DNA from: Saposhnikovia divaricata
Lineage: Eukaryota; Streptophyta; Magnoliopsida; Apiales; Apiaceae
Length of the DNA: 64,000 nucleotides
Reading direction: 5' to 3'
NCBI GenBank assembly: GCA_036435485.1
Contig: CM071595.1
Span: 102,788,580 to 102,852,579, forward strand
Position 1 is the stretch's first letter. The number at the start of each line of letters is the position of its first letter. Below the pieces are notes generated by a model that worked only from the letters and a program-made list of their open reading frames with translations, was not told the DNA's origin and ran no database searches. A program made the translations under genes and the position numbers. Shown piece after piece: positions 34,136 to 46,681 of this stretch.

Positions 34136-36174
34136 TAAACATTAGCCGAAATATTAAAAATTTTGACACCTATTTTTTGGTATATGTTTTTTAGTATTTC
34201 GCGAATTTACTTATTTAACCTTTATTATAAAGAAAAATATATACAATATCTATACTATTAAAACACCTAAAATAAATAATAACATAATATAATTATGGTA
34301 ATTAGTCGATTGTCTTTTTCACATTTACTTTTAGTTGAAGATATTATCTTTTATACACACCTAAAAACATCAATCATATCATATCTTCCAATCATATTAT
34401 ATCTAGCAATAATTAATATATACCCAAAAATATCACATCATATCTTCTAATCACTTACCAAATATAATAAAAATCCGTATACTACGAATAATGACCATTA
34501 GATTTTGAGTAAAAAATTAAAATCGTTAGATCTAATGATTAAATATATTATATTCAAGGTTCGAATTCTATCAACGACATATTTATTTTAAAATTTTATA
34601 ATATAAGTTTTAAATCATGTATATCATTATTTATATTAAATTATTAATATTAAAATTAAAATAAAATTTTGTAAACAATGATTATATAAAAATATAATTA
34701 TAATATAAAATAAAATTTGTTACATATCAAAAAAAATCCGTGCATCGCACGGGTTATGAGCTAGTATTAATAATTAACCGATTACCTTTTTATCTAAAAT
34801 GTATCATCTTTTATATATTTTCTAACTAAAATCCCTCTTTTAAAAGAAATATCACGGACAATATTAATATCTCATTTTCTAAAAACATTACGAGCAATTG
34901 TATTTAGTAAAATAACGTAATTAAATTATATTACTATAAACTAATCAATTACCTTTTTCACCTAGAACATGTTACATTTTTAATTTTCTCTAACTAAAAT
35001 CTCTTTTTTCCTAATCATATCACGGGCATTCTACTTAATAAAATAAAATAAAATAATAATTTTATAAATACTAATAATTAATCGATTACATTTTTCAAGT
35101 AAAACCTATCATCTTTTCTATATTTTCTAACTAAAATCCCTCATTTTCTAGAAATATCACGGATAACATTTATATAATTATTATCAAATCATCACATATA
35201 AAAATTTAAGGCTCCAAAATTTATGTTTTAAAAAAACTAAGTTAAATTAATGAAAAACTTCATATTATATTTAAAAAAATTCGTGCATCGCACGGGTTTT
35301 AAGCTAGTCTATACTATTATATAAAATCCTAAACATTAAAAGTTTGGTTGGTCGGTACCTATTAATTTTACTTATTTACCCTTACTCAATTACAGATAAA
35401 ATCCATCCTACTAACTAATCATTTCTAAACATATTACCTTTTCTATTTTCAATAACTAAATAATTTCCTTTTTTAGGTAAAATACAATATATTTTAGATT
35501 TTATCTAACTTAAATTTCTCCTTTTTTAAAAACACTACGAGCAATTGTGTATAATAAATAACATAATCTATATCTATATCTATATATCTATATAAAGTAA
35601 AATCTCGGGCGTATACGTGGCGCTGCAAAATCGTCTATTGCCTTCACCAATTTATTCATGGATTTTCTATTCCCCCCTCGCTATGATTCTTCGCTATGAT
35701 TCTATGCCAGTTACTGGAAATATCAACAGGCAGTCATTTAAATTCAGTTTAGCCTTTTTGTCTTCCAAGTTCCATCACATCATATGCACAATTATTTATC
35801 CACGCATTGTTTTATAGCCAAATTGATTATCAATTTTCCCCCTCCCAATCCTATCAACGATGGCATGCCCCTCTTTTTACCTACTCCAGAATTGGTATTG
35901 CAAGTGCCAGAAATTAACCATATGAATTTGAGCTCAGTTCTCTCCTGGTATGGTAATCTTCATATTTTTTGTGTCTATTTTGCTTCACCTGATTTAAATG
36001 TACAGGATTTCAAGTGCAATTCAAGTGTTTGATGAAAGTCCAGAATGAAATATAATTTCACAACATGCATGTATTTGTTTATCGTCTTTTTTTGAATATT
36101 ATGCTAATTATTGATTATTGATGTGTGATCTTTTGATCTATTTTGATGCATTCTTAATTTTATGATTTTTGCAG

Positions 36175-36885
36175 GATAGGTTTTTGCAAAGTAGTCGAGA
36201 AAACAAATGGTACGAGTTCCTAGTGAAGATGATAAAATGGATATTGACTTTTTGCACAGTTGCTGAAGGAAATAAAGAGCCTTTTGAGTTTGACAATATG
36301 TAAGCACTTCCTGATTGTAAAGTACCTGTCACACTTGGTCTAGAGTTATTTCTCGTCTGTTGATATCATTTTCCCTGAAGAATGTTAAAATGTCTTGATT
36401 TAACATCCAAACTTTCATTAGGCTTGCTCCCTGAAACTTCATTTATTTTTTGTCATCCTTGAAATTTTCACAATCATTCATTTTTTTGCTTGTACATGCC
36501 TCTTTGTGTTGTTTTATAATAGGGACAAGGATTTCAGGCTTAAAGACGATTTTGGAAAACCATCATCAATAAATGTAACATCCAAACTTTCATTAGGCTT
36601 GCTCCCTGAAACTTCATTTATTTTTTGTCATCCTTGAAATTTTCACAATCATTCATTTTTTTGCTTGTACATGCCTCTTTGTGTTGTTTTATAATAGGGA
36701 CAAGGATTTCAGGCTTAAAGACGATTTTGGAAAACCATCATCAATAAATGTAGACATTTTAGACCATGACGTCTCTTTCCCTGTGGAAAAAGCTGGGAAA
36801 CCCAGTGGGATGTCTAAAGAAGTATCAGCAAAAAAAAAAGACTCAAGAGAAATCAGATCAGTCGACCCCTCAGTTTTATTTTGAT
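36175..36885 (+). pseudogene. Captured gene fragment inside Hel-C (two or more exons)
   Basis: An exon-like block 36175-36299 lies between TTTTTGCAG and GTAAGC. A second starts at 36523 after TATAATAG, and the frame joins across the junction (AAT AT|G GAC) to read ...FEFDNMDKDFRLKDDFGKP. A 175-bp tandem duplication (36401-36575 and 36576-36750) repeats the end of the intron and the start of the second exon. The second copy (exon start 36698) stays open to a stop at about 36883 and includes a Lys/Ser-rich stretch. I do not recognise the parent gene. The splice-like borders argue that genomic DNA and not mRNA was captured. Confidence 0.5.
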
Positions 36886-37099
36886 GTGTATGTCTATGTT
36901 TATGCCCCCTGTGACGTAGCTATACTAATGCTTCATGGAAAATATTATTAATATGATTAGCAACTATGAATGTTGACTAGTATCTTTAGTGAGTTTTCAA
37001 TTGTGTTCTTCTTAATCACGGTTCTGATTTTTCCTATGAAATCAGGTTTGGCAAGATAGCTAAGAAAGCAGCAACACTTGTATTCAGAGAGACGTAAAG

Positions 37100-39200
37100 A
37101 GGAAACAGAGCAATCATTCAGTGGCAGACTCGGTGATGGCTTAGAAGAATTTACAGTTTTTTAATTTCTGTGGGTTCCGTTTTGAGGTATGTCATCTGTT
37201 TTCCTTTTGCAACACTGGATGGTAAAATGCATGCTTTGTTTTCTTGTGTGAATTATTGCTTCCTTGTCATTGTTGTATTATGAGAAATACGTGAAGACAC
37301 TTTAGGCTGAGGGATGTCTACGGAGAGCCAGAGACATGAAAAAGTTGTAGCTTGACTAAGTTTCTTTCGCAACTAAAGCACGACATTAATGTTATAGACA
37401 GGTAGAACTCATGAATTGTTATTGTTATAGTCTTATAGATGCATCATAGTTCGTGTTCAAAGAGTAGTTTAACCATTATATCTACTTTGTCATATTTTAG
37501 ATAAAGACCTCATTATCAGCATTGTGTTATATAAGTGAAAGATGTTCAAAGTACATGCACGCCAATGGAGTAAAAAATTGAACATGGAGGAATCATAGCT
37601 GGTGCTTACCAAATATATCTGACTTTTCTATCCGAGGGCACTTTCACCGAGCAAGATGTATCCATTTACTTCAAATAAGGAAAAAATTAGATTACCCTCA
37701 CCACCATCACCAATAGTTGTGTTTGTCCTTTCGAATATGAATCTGCTTCTGACAGCATTTAGCACTTCTAATCTAATTTTAATAGCGGAGAATGTTTGGG
37801 TTTGTGACTTTTGTTTACTTAAAGTCATTCAAACAGATTCTGGCTAGAGGGAATCCTCATTTTGTATGTAGTGTTACAGTAAGGCCTTACAAGGACAAAT
37901 CATGGCTTCCTGAGATTTGGGTTAAATTTATTTTAACAAGGAATATGCACTTCATATCTTCATGCTTCGTTTCTTTCTCCTATTAGGTCCTCACCTCCGA
38001 TTAGCATAGTTCTAAGCCTTAAATTTTGTAAGCAAATATAGCACCTCTTTTCGCAGGAAGTAATCTGAATTTTTTGACCACTCCCTGTAGTAAGGTTCTC
38101 TAATTATTACTGCAAAATCTAATACACAATCGAGTAAGGTTTATTAAGATACTAATTTAAGAAAGGTTAACTAATGGCGCATGTATTCTTTTCAGACCTA
38201 CTAGCATGCAGCCTTCTTTTTGTCAGAGCGAGACTCAACATTAACCATGCTCGATTGACAGGAGCAGGTGCTGTGCGTAGGTGTCTTCTTTTTATTCCTT
38301 GGTCGGAGCTCCGATATGAAATCGTGGTTGTATAGGCAGTTGGATAGAGGAAAAAAATGCTTAAACTATTTATACAAAATGCTAATCAGATTCAGACAAT
38401 TAGACTACTCATTCTTTTTTATATTTTAGCTGAATGGCTCATTCATATCCTCTTTCTGCAGGGGCTTTTATTAGCGATCATGTACACTTCCTCCAAACCT
38501 TAGTAGAATTTCTTGCTAAAGGTCAGGCATCTCTCATGGTAAACAGTGTTTGTCACTATGCTTATAGAGATTGCCCAGCCATTGTATCTCTTGACTATGC
38601 TTTGTCCGAGTCATCCTCGGAATTGATTAAAATATTGGTCTAATGTTTTTAAATATGTTTGATTTCTAGGTTAATGCTATTCACTTCGTACTAATGGCTA
38701 TAAATTGCAGCGCACTTGAAGTAATGGCCACTGCAATAGGCTGGAATAGAGGAGGGTCAGCAGTGGAGGCAAATTCAAATCTGGATAAAATCGTAGATTC
38801 ACCTCCGGATAAATTTCTATTTCATTGAGAAGTTATTTGTATTATTGTGACCTGGTGTTCTTTTCAGTTGTTGATTTTATTAATTCATGTGACATTCTAT
38901 CATACGGATGATGCAGAGTTAGTAGAATTCTCACTCCAGCCATGATGACTGGAAAATATTCACGTGTGAGGTAAAGAACGAATAGAGCTAACCTTGCAAC
39001 TACGCAAAAGAACACTTCTTTACACCCTGAAGCAGAAGTCAAGGGAAAGGTTTATCACTGCACAGATCCTACTCAAGTGAATCACTAATTCACTCTTCAA
39101 ACGAAAAGCACCTCGCCAGAGTCTAGAAGCAATACTCATGGCGAGAGGGTGTACAATTGTGACAAGTGCTACTGAGTCAAGATTTGTTATGATAATTATC
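37100..39200 (+). other. Rest of the Hel-C cargo, probable further gene fragments
   Basis: Short open stretches such as 37792-37986 and 38434-38643 (AGAFISDHVHFLQTLVEFL) are protein-like but isolated, interrupted and without a domain that I can name. They may be exons of the same captured gene as the block at 36.2-36.9 kb. 39.2-40.1 kb is AT-rich Helitron 3' region without genes. Confidence 0.35.
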
Positions 39201-41243
39201 TAATGTAGTTATGTTCTAATTTTGGTTGATCATTTAACAACCAGAAGCCATCACAAATGACAATGCATCCACCGGCAATCTAATTTGTTCATAGATTTCG
39301 ATTAAATTATTGAGGACCTTTACATTTCAATATGTCAAAACATTTTCGTTTGGAAATCTAAAATTGTAAATGGAGCACATTTTCGTACAAGGCTAGAAAA
39401 TGGCCCGTTTAATAACATAAAACTCATGGAAAGAAGATAGAAATTTCTCTATGATGAGTATAAATCATAATAAATTTTCATTTGTAAACGAATGAAGTAC
39501 ACTAATATTGCCCCAAGCTCAAGCCACATTAACTGAACTGTCATCATGTGAGAATCAAAGGACGTCGTAAACCATTAAATAATAACATTGTAATAACATC
39601 ATAACTTTAATAATTTTAGCAATTACGAATAGAAGAGAAATATCATTAAAACAATAGTTCACTTATTAATAAAAAAGACGTTAATGGTAGAATTTAGTAA
39701 ATTTAGTAAGATTGTAATAAAAAAAAATGATAATTAAGATAAATCCCAACAATTCTTTAATAAAATAATATAGGGAATTTCGTTATTAATAAAGATTATA
39801 ATTCATTGGTATTCTAAAAAAATATATATATAATTAGCATATGTATTCATTGGTGTTTTGTAAAAAATTATAGCATATGTACAGTATTCTATATTAGTAT
39901 ATTGTACCATGTATTCCTTGGTTCTTTTTTTGTTAAAAAAATTACAAATAAAAGAATTATAATTGTAGGAAAATTTTTATTTTTTTTAAAATAACATAAA
40001 ATTTTAGGAAAATTATGACTTTATTATAAATAAAATAATTATAATTATGATAAAATTTTTATATTTATTTTTAGTTTCAAAACTTAACATAAAATCCATA
40101 TGAAATATTTTTAAATTTTTTAGAAAAATTATTTTCGCCCGCGCGAAGCGCGGATTTTCAACTAGTTATATTATAATTACTATTAACTAATCAATTACCT
40201 TTTTCAACCAAAATACGTTACCTTTTCACTTTTCTCTAACTAAAATCTCTCTTTTTCCAATTATATCAGGGACGGTTACCTTTTTCAGCCAAAACACGTA
40301 CCTTTTTTCTTTTATCTTATTAAAACCTCTCTTTTTCCAATTATATCACAGTCGTTTCTATTTAATAAAAATAAAATAATAATATTATAATACTAATAAT
40401 TAACCAATTACCTATTCAGCTAAAACGTATCATCTTTTCTATTTTTTCTAATTAAATTTCCTTTTTTTCTAGAAATATCACGGGCAACATTAATTTCTCA
40501 TTTTCTAAAAACTATGAGAAATTTTATTTAGTAAAATAACATAATTAAATTATAATTATTATAACTAATCAATTACTCTTTTCACATAAATCATGTCATT
40601 TTTTTAATTTTCGCTTTACCTTTCTATTTTCTCTAACTAAAATTTCTCTTTTTACAATTATATCACGGACGGTTCTATTTAATAGAATAAACCAATAATA
40701 TTATAATATTAATAATTAACCGATTACCTTTTTATCTAAAATGTATCATCTTTTCTATACTTTCTAACTAAAATCCCTCTTTTAATAGAAATATCACGGA
40801 CAATATTAATTTCTCTTTTTCTAAAAACATTACGAGCAATTGTATTTAGTAAAATAACGTAAATAAATTATTATTACTATAAACTAATCAATTGCCTTTT
40901 TCACCTAGAACATGTTACATTTTTAATTTTTTCTAACTAAAATCTCTTTTTTCTAATCATATCACGGGCATTCTATTTAATAAAATAAAATTATAATTCT
41001 ATAAATACTAATAATTAGCCGATTACATTTTTCAAGTAAAACCTATCATCTTTTCTATATTTTCTAATTAAAATCCCTCATTTTCTAGAAATATCACGGA
41101 TAACATTTATATAATTATTATCAAATCATCTCATATAAAAATTTAAGGCTCCCAAATTTATGTTTTAAAAAAACTAAGTTAAATTAATGAAAAGATTCAT
41201 ATTATATTAAAAAAATCCGTGCATCGTATGGGTTTTAAGCTAG

Positions 41244-41934
41244 TCTATACTATTATATAAAAGCCGAAACATTAAAAGTTTGGTTGGTCGGTACATATTG
41301 ATTTTACTTATTTACCCTTACTTAATTACCGATAAAAATCTTCTTTAATATTTTATCTAACTTCTCTTTCAGGTTATATTATAATTACTATTAACTAATC
41401 AATTAGCTTTTTCAGTTACCTTTAAGCTTTTATCTAACTAAAATATCTCTTTTTCCAATTACATCACGGGTTACCTTTTTAAGCCAAAACAGGTTACCTT
41501 TTTTATTTTCTCTAACTAAAACCTCTCTTTTTCATTTTTTTTAATAAGTAAGCACTTTCCTTTTTTCAGATAAAATATAATATCTTTTATATTTTATCTA
41601 ACTAAAAAGTATATTATATTTACTATTAACTAATCAATTAACTTTTTCAGTTACCTTTTCTCTTTTCTGTAACTAAAATATCTCTTTTTCCAATTACATC
41701 ACGGATTACTTTTTTCAGCAAAAACAAGTTACCTTTTTTATTTTCTCTAATTAAAACCTCTCTTTTTCAAATTATATCATGGGCAATTCTATTTAATAAA
41801 ATAAAATAATAATAATATAATGCTATTAATTAACCAATTACCTTTGCATCTCAAGATATATCACGAGTAACATTAATTTCTCATTTTTTATAAACACTAC
41901 GAGCAATTTTATTAAAATAACAATTAAATTGTAA
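41244..41934 (+). mobile_element. Helitron Hel-A copy 3, 5' part
   Basis: Begins TCTATACTATTATATAAAA directly after the CTAG of copy 2. The body follows the family (TTGGTCGGTAC near 41286) but is rearranged with extra repeat units. It is interrupted at 41934 by an inverted Helitron. Its 3' end is not in the window. Confidence 0.75.
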
Positions 41935-43010
41935 CTAGCTTATAACCCGTGCGATGCACGGATTTCTTTTGATATATATTAAATTATATTTGTGATACAA
42001 ATATATTTTTAGATAATCATTATTTACAATATTTTATGTAAATTTTAATTTACATAATTTAATATTAATTTAATTAAGGATATGCATGATTTGAAACTTA
42101 TAGTATAAAATTTTAAAATAAGTATGCCGTTGATGAAATTCAAATCTTAAAATTTTAGTAAATTAATTTAATCATATAATATATCTAATCATTGGATCTA
42201 ACGGTTCTACTTTTTTACTAAAAATCTAATAGTCATTATTCGTAGTATAGTGATTTATATTAAATTTTGTTAGTGATTAGAAGATATGGTATGATATTTT
42301 TGGTATATATTAATTATTGCAAGATTCTATTTTAAATTAAAAGTTAATGTGTTTTAATTAGAAAAAAATATTATTGATTGCAAGATATGATATTTTAAGT
42401 ACTTATAAAAAAGTAATATCATCAATTAAAAGTAAACATTTTTTAATTAAAAAGGCAATTGGCTAGTTATCATTTATCATATTAATTTATTATTTATTTT
42501 AATAATTAGGATGATCGTGCCGAAAATCGAACCGACAAACTTTCAAAGGCCGTGCGATGCACGGGTTTTCTTTATTATGTTATAAATTTTATTTAATATT
42601 ACAATTATGTTTTTATACAATCATCATTTTTAATATTTTTTTTAATTTATATAATTTAATATACTCATATTTACGGATTATACTAAAGTTTCCTTATTAT
42701 AGACAACGTATACAGATTTTTAATATATTTTATTAATAATTGAAAAGTATGGTGTGATATTTTAGGGAATATATTAATGATTGTAAGATTAGTTTCAAAT
42801 AAAAAAGGTAACGTGTTTTAATTCGAAAGAAATATTAATGATTGGAAGATATGATACGATTGATGTTTTTAGGTGTTTATAAAATGTAACATCATCGACT
42901 GAAAGTAAATGTGAAAAAGGCAATCGACTAATTATCTTTAATTATATTATGATATTATTTATTTTAGGTGTTTTAATAATATAGATATCGTATATATTTT
43001 TCTTTATAAT
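41935..43010 (-). mobile_element. Inverted Hel-B-like Helitron, 3' part
   Basis: On the minus strand it ends in the hairpin CCGTGC-ATC-GCACGG and then CTAG (plus-strand CTAG at 41935-41938). The body matches Hel-B in reverse. A second hairpin of the same type (GTGCGATGCAC, 42546-42556) without CTAG lies inside, so two ends are stacked. At 43011 the chromovirus-type Gypsy LTR begins, so the 5' part lies beyond the window. Confidence 0.75.
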
Positions 43011-44387
43011 TGTAATAACCGCGAATTTTCGAATAATTTTTCTTACGTGATATTTGAATTTTATTTAAGAGCGATGCACTAGTATATTTTAATTAACGAG
43101 TTTTTGTAAAATCTTAATATTTTATATATTCGTTTGGGAGTAAATATTATATTATAATTATTTATTTATATTTATTTGGTATTTACTAAAATCAGGAAAA
43201 TTTAGGAAAATAGGATTTTAAATTTTTATTCGGTTGATATTATTTTTTTAATGTCCAAAATTTATTTTTGAGAACGAAATTAAAATCGCATTTTATTTGG
43301 CCGGCGGGGGAAAAACGAGATTATTATTACAGTTTCGACTAATCGGGTCGTCAAACACGAGAAAGAGATAAAGAGACAGCATTTTTCGATCACAGAAAAC
43401 GAGTTTTATTCTCACAAAACACGAACCATTTTTTTTCAGAACACGAGTATTCTTTTACAAAGCACGAAACATTCCAGCACGTTCTTTTTGTTTAGTCCCC
43501 ACATTTTGTCCCCTTTTAACCATATAGACAGAAAATCCGGTCATTTTTTATTTAGAAAAACGAAACCAAACAGGGCATTTTTTTTTTGGGCAAAAACAGA
43601 AAACACAAAACAGGCTATATTTTTTTCTTACTTCCTTCTCTCTGCAAACAGAGTAGTCCACAGGTAGTTTAGTTTTTTTTTCTCTGTAAAACTTTTTTTT
43701 TGTTTCTTTTCCCCTTTTCTTTTCCGATTTCCTCCCTTGGTTTTCCGATTGGTGTTGTTTTGTTTTGGCTGTGTTTGAATCGGTTTGAGGGGAGGGGTGA
43801 ATTGTTGGACTTGTTTTGTGGGCGTTGAGTTGTTGCCGAAAGGAAAGGAGGGAGGTGTTGTGGTGTTGATGGAGACGACGAGAGGGATGAGAGGAGAGTG
43901 TGTTGGGTCGTTGTTGTGGTTGTTTAGAGAGAGATGCTGAGTGAGTGGGGGTTCGACTTGTTCGAGAGAGAGGCGACGCGAGAGATTGTTGCAGAGACGG
44001 TGGGGAGAGACATTGAGTGTGGTTGTTTTAGGTGTGGTTTGTGTGGGTTGAAACCGGAGTGGAGGTACGGCAGAGAGAGCAGGGAGATAGAGGCGGAGAG
44101 AAGAGGGAGTGAGGGGCGAGAGATGGAAAGGAAAGACAGAGAGATTGAGAGGTGGAGATTTGTGTGGTGATAGTTGTGTGTAATCGGAGAAAAGGGGGGG
44201 ATGGACTGTGATTGTTTAAGTGAGAGAGAGTGATGGAGTCGAGAGTTTGAGGGAGAAAGAGCAGGAGAGAGGGATTGAGGGAGAGAGAGAGAGAGAGCAG
44301 GGGGGAGAGAGATTTTTCCGGCGACGGTGGTGGCGCGTGGGGCCCACGCGCCGTCGCAGAAACTAGTTCCTGTGTCTGTTTTAAACG

Positions 44388-44418
<31 letters not shown>

Positions 44419-46665
44419 ATAAAAAAATAAAGAGATAATAATAAAATTTTGAGTTGATTGAAATTACTTGGATTTAATTTGGGAATTTTGATATATTTAA
44501 AATGGTGAGAAATAAAATAGGAGGGATTTATAATAAAAATTAGAATTTAGTGTAAAATGAGCTATTTTATTTTGAGAATAAAAATAAAACAGGACCTATT
44601 TAAATGAAATTTGAAACTTAGAGAAAACTGTGGGAATTTTATAAGTGTTACTTTAAATGTGATTCGAGTGAATAAATAATTAGAAATTATTTAAGTCTTA
44701 ATTAGAGACTTAATGATTCGATAATAAAAAGGAGTTATAAAATTGATATATTATTAAAATTGTGAGAATAAAAAGAGTTTAATAAAATGGTAAAATTGAG
44801 TAATTAATTAAATAAGAATATTTTGTGAATATTTGTGACATAATTAGAGATTTAATTATTTATTAATAAAAGAGGGAAACATTTGTGAATAAATAGAGTT
44901 AAATATGATTTTAATTTCATAAAATTGATAATTAATATTTTCGGATTATTTTGATTAACTGGATCGGACCAGATTAATTTAGAGGCAAAAATCATATTAA
45001 TATTAAATAATTACGTGATTAAAAATGAAAGAGAAGTTAGTTAGTGAGATTAATATTAATAATGGATTTAAATTGGATAAAAATGGATGGTGGAATTATT
45101 TTGTTTTGAGTATAAATAGAGGCTAATATTATTAAACTAATGAAGTTTAGAGAAGTGTAGAGAATTCATAAGAGCCAAATTTAAAGTAGAAGTGCTATTT
45201 GAATAATTTATTTGCTAGCGAATACTTAGAGATAATTAGAGACCTTTGAATGGAGAGTTGTCGTTATATTCGGTAACCCTATTTTCGTTTTAAGTTGGAT
45301 TTACGGATATTAAAATATTATATAGATTGGATTCCTGAGTTCGGAGAAGATTTATTTATCCGGGGATTTTAGTGGAAAGTTTGACTCAGGATTGTCGGCG
45401 GATATAAGTGAGGGTTAATTGAGGAAGGATGAAGAGGGATGAAGTATTGGTTGTGGTTGTTGGATTCACTGTGAGACGTTTTCCATCGGGAAAACATATA
45501 TGTTCAGAGGGGACGTCTTCGATTATCTTCTTCCAACAGAGAAATTGGTGAGTATGGTTAATACGTTCAAGTTGAGTTTATAAGCATTTATAGAAAATAT
45601 TAGAATTTTCGTCTAGAGACTAAAGTATTGTCTTATGTTTGATATTGGAATTGACGCGCGAGCTCGATATCGACGGATTAGACTCGTGGCAACCGCGAGA
45701 GCGTTGGACCAAATAATGATCAAATTAGAAGATTGTGACGCCATAAGATAGAAGATGAAAGCAGTATTACTGTGGCGTTTCATGATAGCTGAGAATTCGA
45801 GGCAAGTGTTTTCCCTTCACTTCTTGTTCAAGTGAGATTATTCTTAAATATGCTTATTATGGTATTATTCCATTTATTGTCGATCTTGTCGACCTTTATT
45901 GTCATTCTTGTTTATTAAATTTATACCCCATTTACTGTATCGAACTTGTCGATAACCTTTGAGACTATTATTTCCTTAATGATGCTTCCTTGTTAGGAGT
46001 ATAACTAAACCAATTGTTTAGGTAGTCGGGATCCCACTAGTAGAGCACTGAACTTATCATGTCCGAATACCTTATTTTAATCTATGATGTGTTGATAGAT
46101 TTTTGATTCAGAATACTTCTCTCATGATTTGAGTTTTGATAGATGATATCTGTTTTCATTTACGATGATTTATTATTCCTATTTTACTACACACTTGCTG
46201 AGCATTTCTTCCGCTCATACTTGTCTCTTTCGAAACCCTAACTTTTCAGTAAGGTAGTTTGGCGAGACATATTCGTACAATTCGAAGAGAGAAGAAGCAG
46301 ACGCTATCTTAAAGAAAACTTGACACGGGATGTCCTGATCCGGAGTAAGGTCTATTTAATATAGTTAAACTCTAATAATTATTATTATGTATTGTCGGCC
46401 TGGTATACTTCTTGTCGAAGTTATACCAGTGATTTAGGTTTTGATTTAAGAGAATGTGGTAAAGCTGAAAGTTGATATTTTATGGAAATTTGGATTCTTG
46501 TTTCTAGCACTATAACCTAAAAGATCTTGGATTGTTTGGGTCACAGAGATTATATTTCAATTTTCGACAACTACATGGAATAATGTTTTATTAAAGTGGT
46601 GATGTTTATTTTGAGGATTCTCAGGTAACGACCAAATCTCCTGACCCGGATTTGGGGGCGTTACA
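43011..46665 (+). repeat. 5' LTR of the chromovirus-type element, 3655 bp
   Basis: Starts TGTAATAACC and ends GGGGGCGTTACA just before the primer site. It contains a 400-base purine-rich GAGAGA tract (43900-44310), a strong GC hairpin (44332-44352) and a short TA repeat (44397-44418), all of which also occur in the solo LTR in reverse. The apparent frames at 43924-44397 are by-products of the GA tract. Confidence 0.9.
44321..44357. repeat. GC-rich hairpin in the chromovirus-type LTR
   Basis: GGCGCGTGG (44332-44340), GGC, CCACGCGCC (44344-44352), extended by GCGAC (44321-44325) pairing with GTCGC (44353-44357). It sits about 45 bases before the TA repeat. The core GCGCGTGGG is kept in the solo LTR (32733-32748). 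Confidence 0.8.
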
Positions 46666-46681
46666 GAATGGTATCAGAGCC

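Larger units (their letters stand above)
29886..34764 (+). mobile_element. Helitron Hel-B, inserted in Hel-A copy 1, itself split by a solo LTR
   Basis: Begins TCTATACTATTATATAAAA after A (29885) and ends with the hairpin CCGTGC-ATC-GCACGG (34738-34752), eight bases, CTAG (34761-34764), then T. The flanks 'aataatattataa' and 'tattaataattaacc' are contiguous in Hel-A copy 2 (40693-40720), which is the empty site. Without the solo LTR it is about 1.03 kb. A block of about 390 bases (from 'gccgaaacattaaaag', through 'tctatactattaaaac' and 'cctaaaaacatcaat') occurs twice, once on each side of the solo LTR, so Hel-B contains an internal tandem duplication. No coding capacity. Confidence 0.82.
14695..35307 (+). 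mobile_element. Helitron Hel-A copy 1, split by two later insertions
   Basis: The 5' end TCTATACTATTATATAAAA follows an A at 14694. The 3' end has the hairpin CGTGC-ATC-GCACG (35282-35294) and, nine bases on, CTAG (35304-35307) followed by T. TC at the start, a hairpin plus CTRR at the end, and insertion between A and T without target duplication are Helitron traits. Removing the SIRE element (15064-29464) and Hel-B (29886-34764) leaves about 1.33 kb without coding capacity, made of diverged repeats of an 'attacctttttc...ccaattatatcacgggc' unit. Copy 2 preserves the undisturbed sequence at both insertion points. Confidence 0.85.
35567..40165 (+). mobile_element. Helitron Hel-C, 4.6 kb, carrying fragments of host-like exons
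   Basis: Begins TCTATATCTATATC after an A and ends with the hairpin CCGCGC-GAA-GCGCGG (40139-40153), eight bases, CTAG (40162-40165), then T. The flanks 'aataacataa' and 'ttatattataatt' are joined in Hel-A copy 1 (14967-14985), giving a clean empty site at A|T. No Rep/helicase protein is encoded, so it is non-autonomous. Between about 35.6 and 39.2 kb the base composition is higher in GC than the ends and shows exon/intron-like structure, suggesting captured gene sequence. Confidence 0.88.
35308..41243 (+). mobile_element. Helitron Hel-A copy 2, split by Hel-C
   Basis: Begins TCTATACTATTATATAAAA at 35308, directly after the CTAG of copy 1 with no base between, and ends with a CTAG at 41240-41243. 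Removing Hel-C leaves about 1.34 kb, the same as copy 1. Its terminal hairpin has decayed (CGTGC-ATC-GTATG). It is the best reference for the uninterrupted family, because the SIRE and Hel-B insertion points are intact here. Confidence 0.85.
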
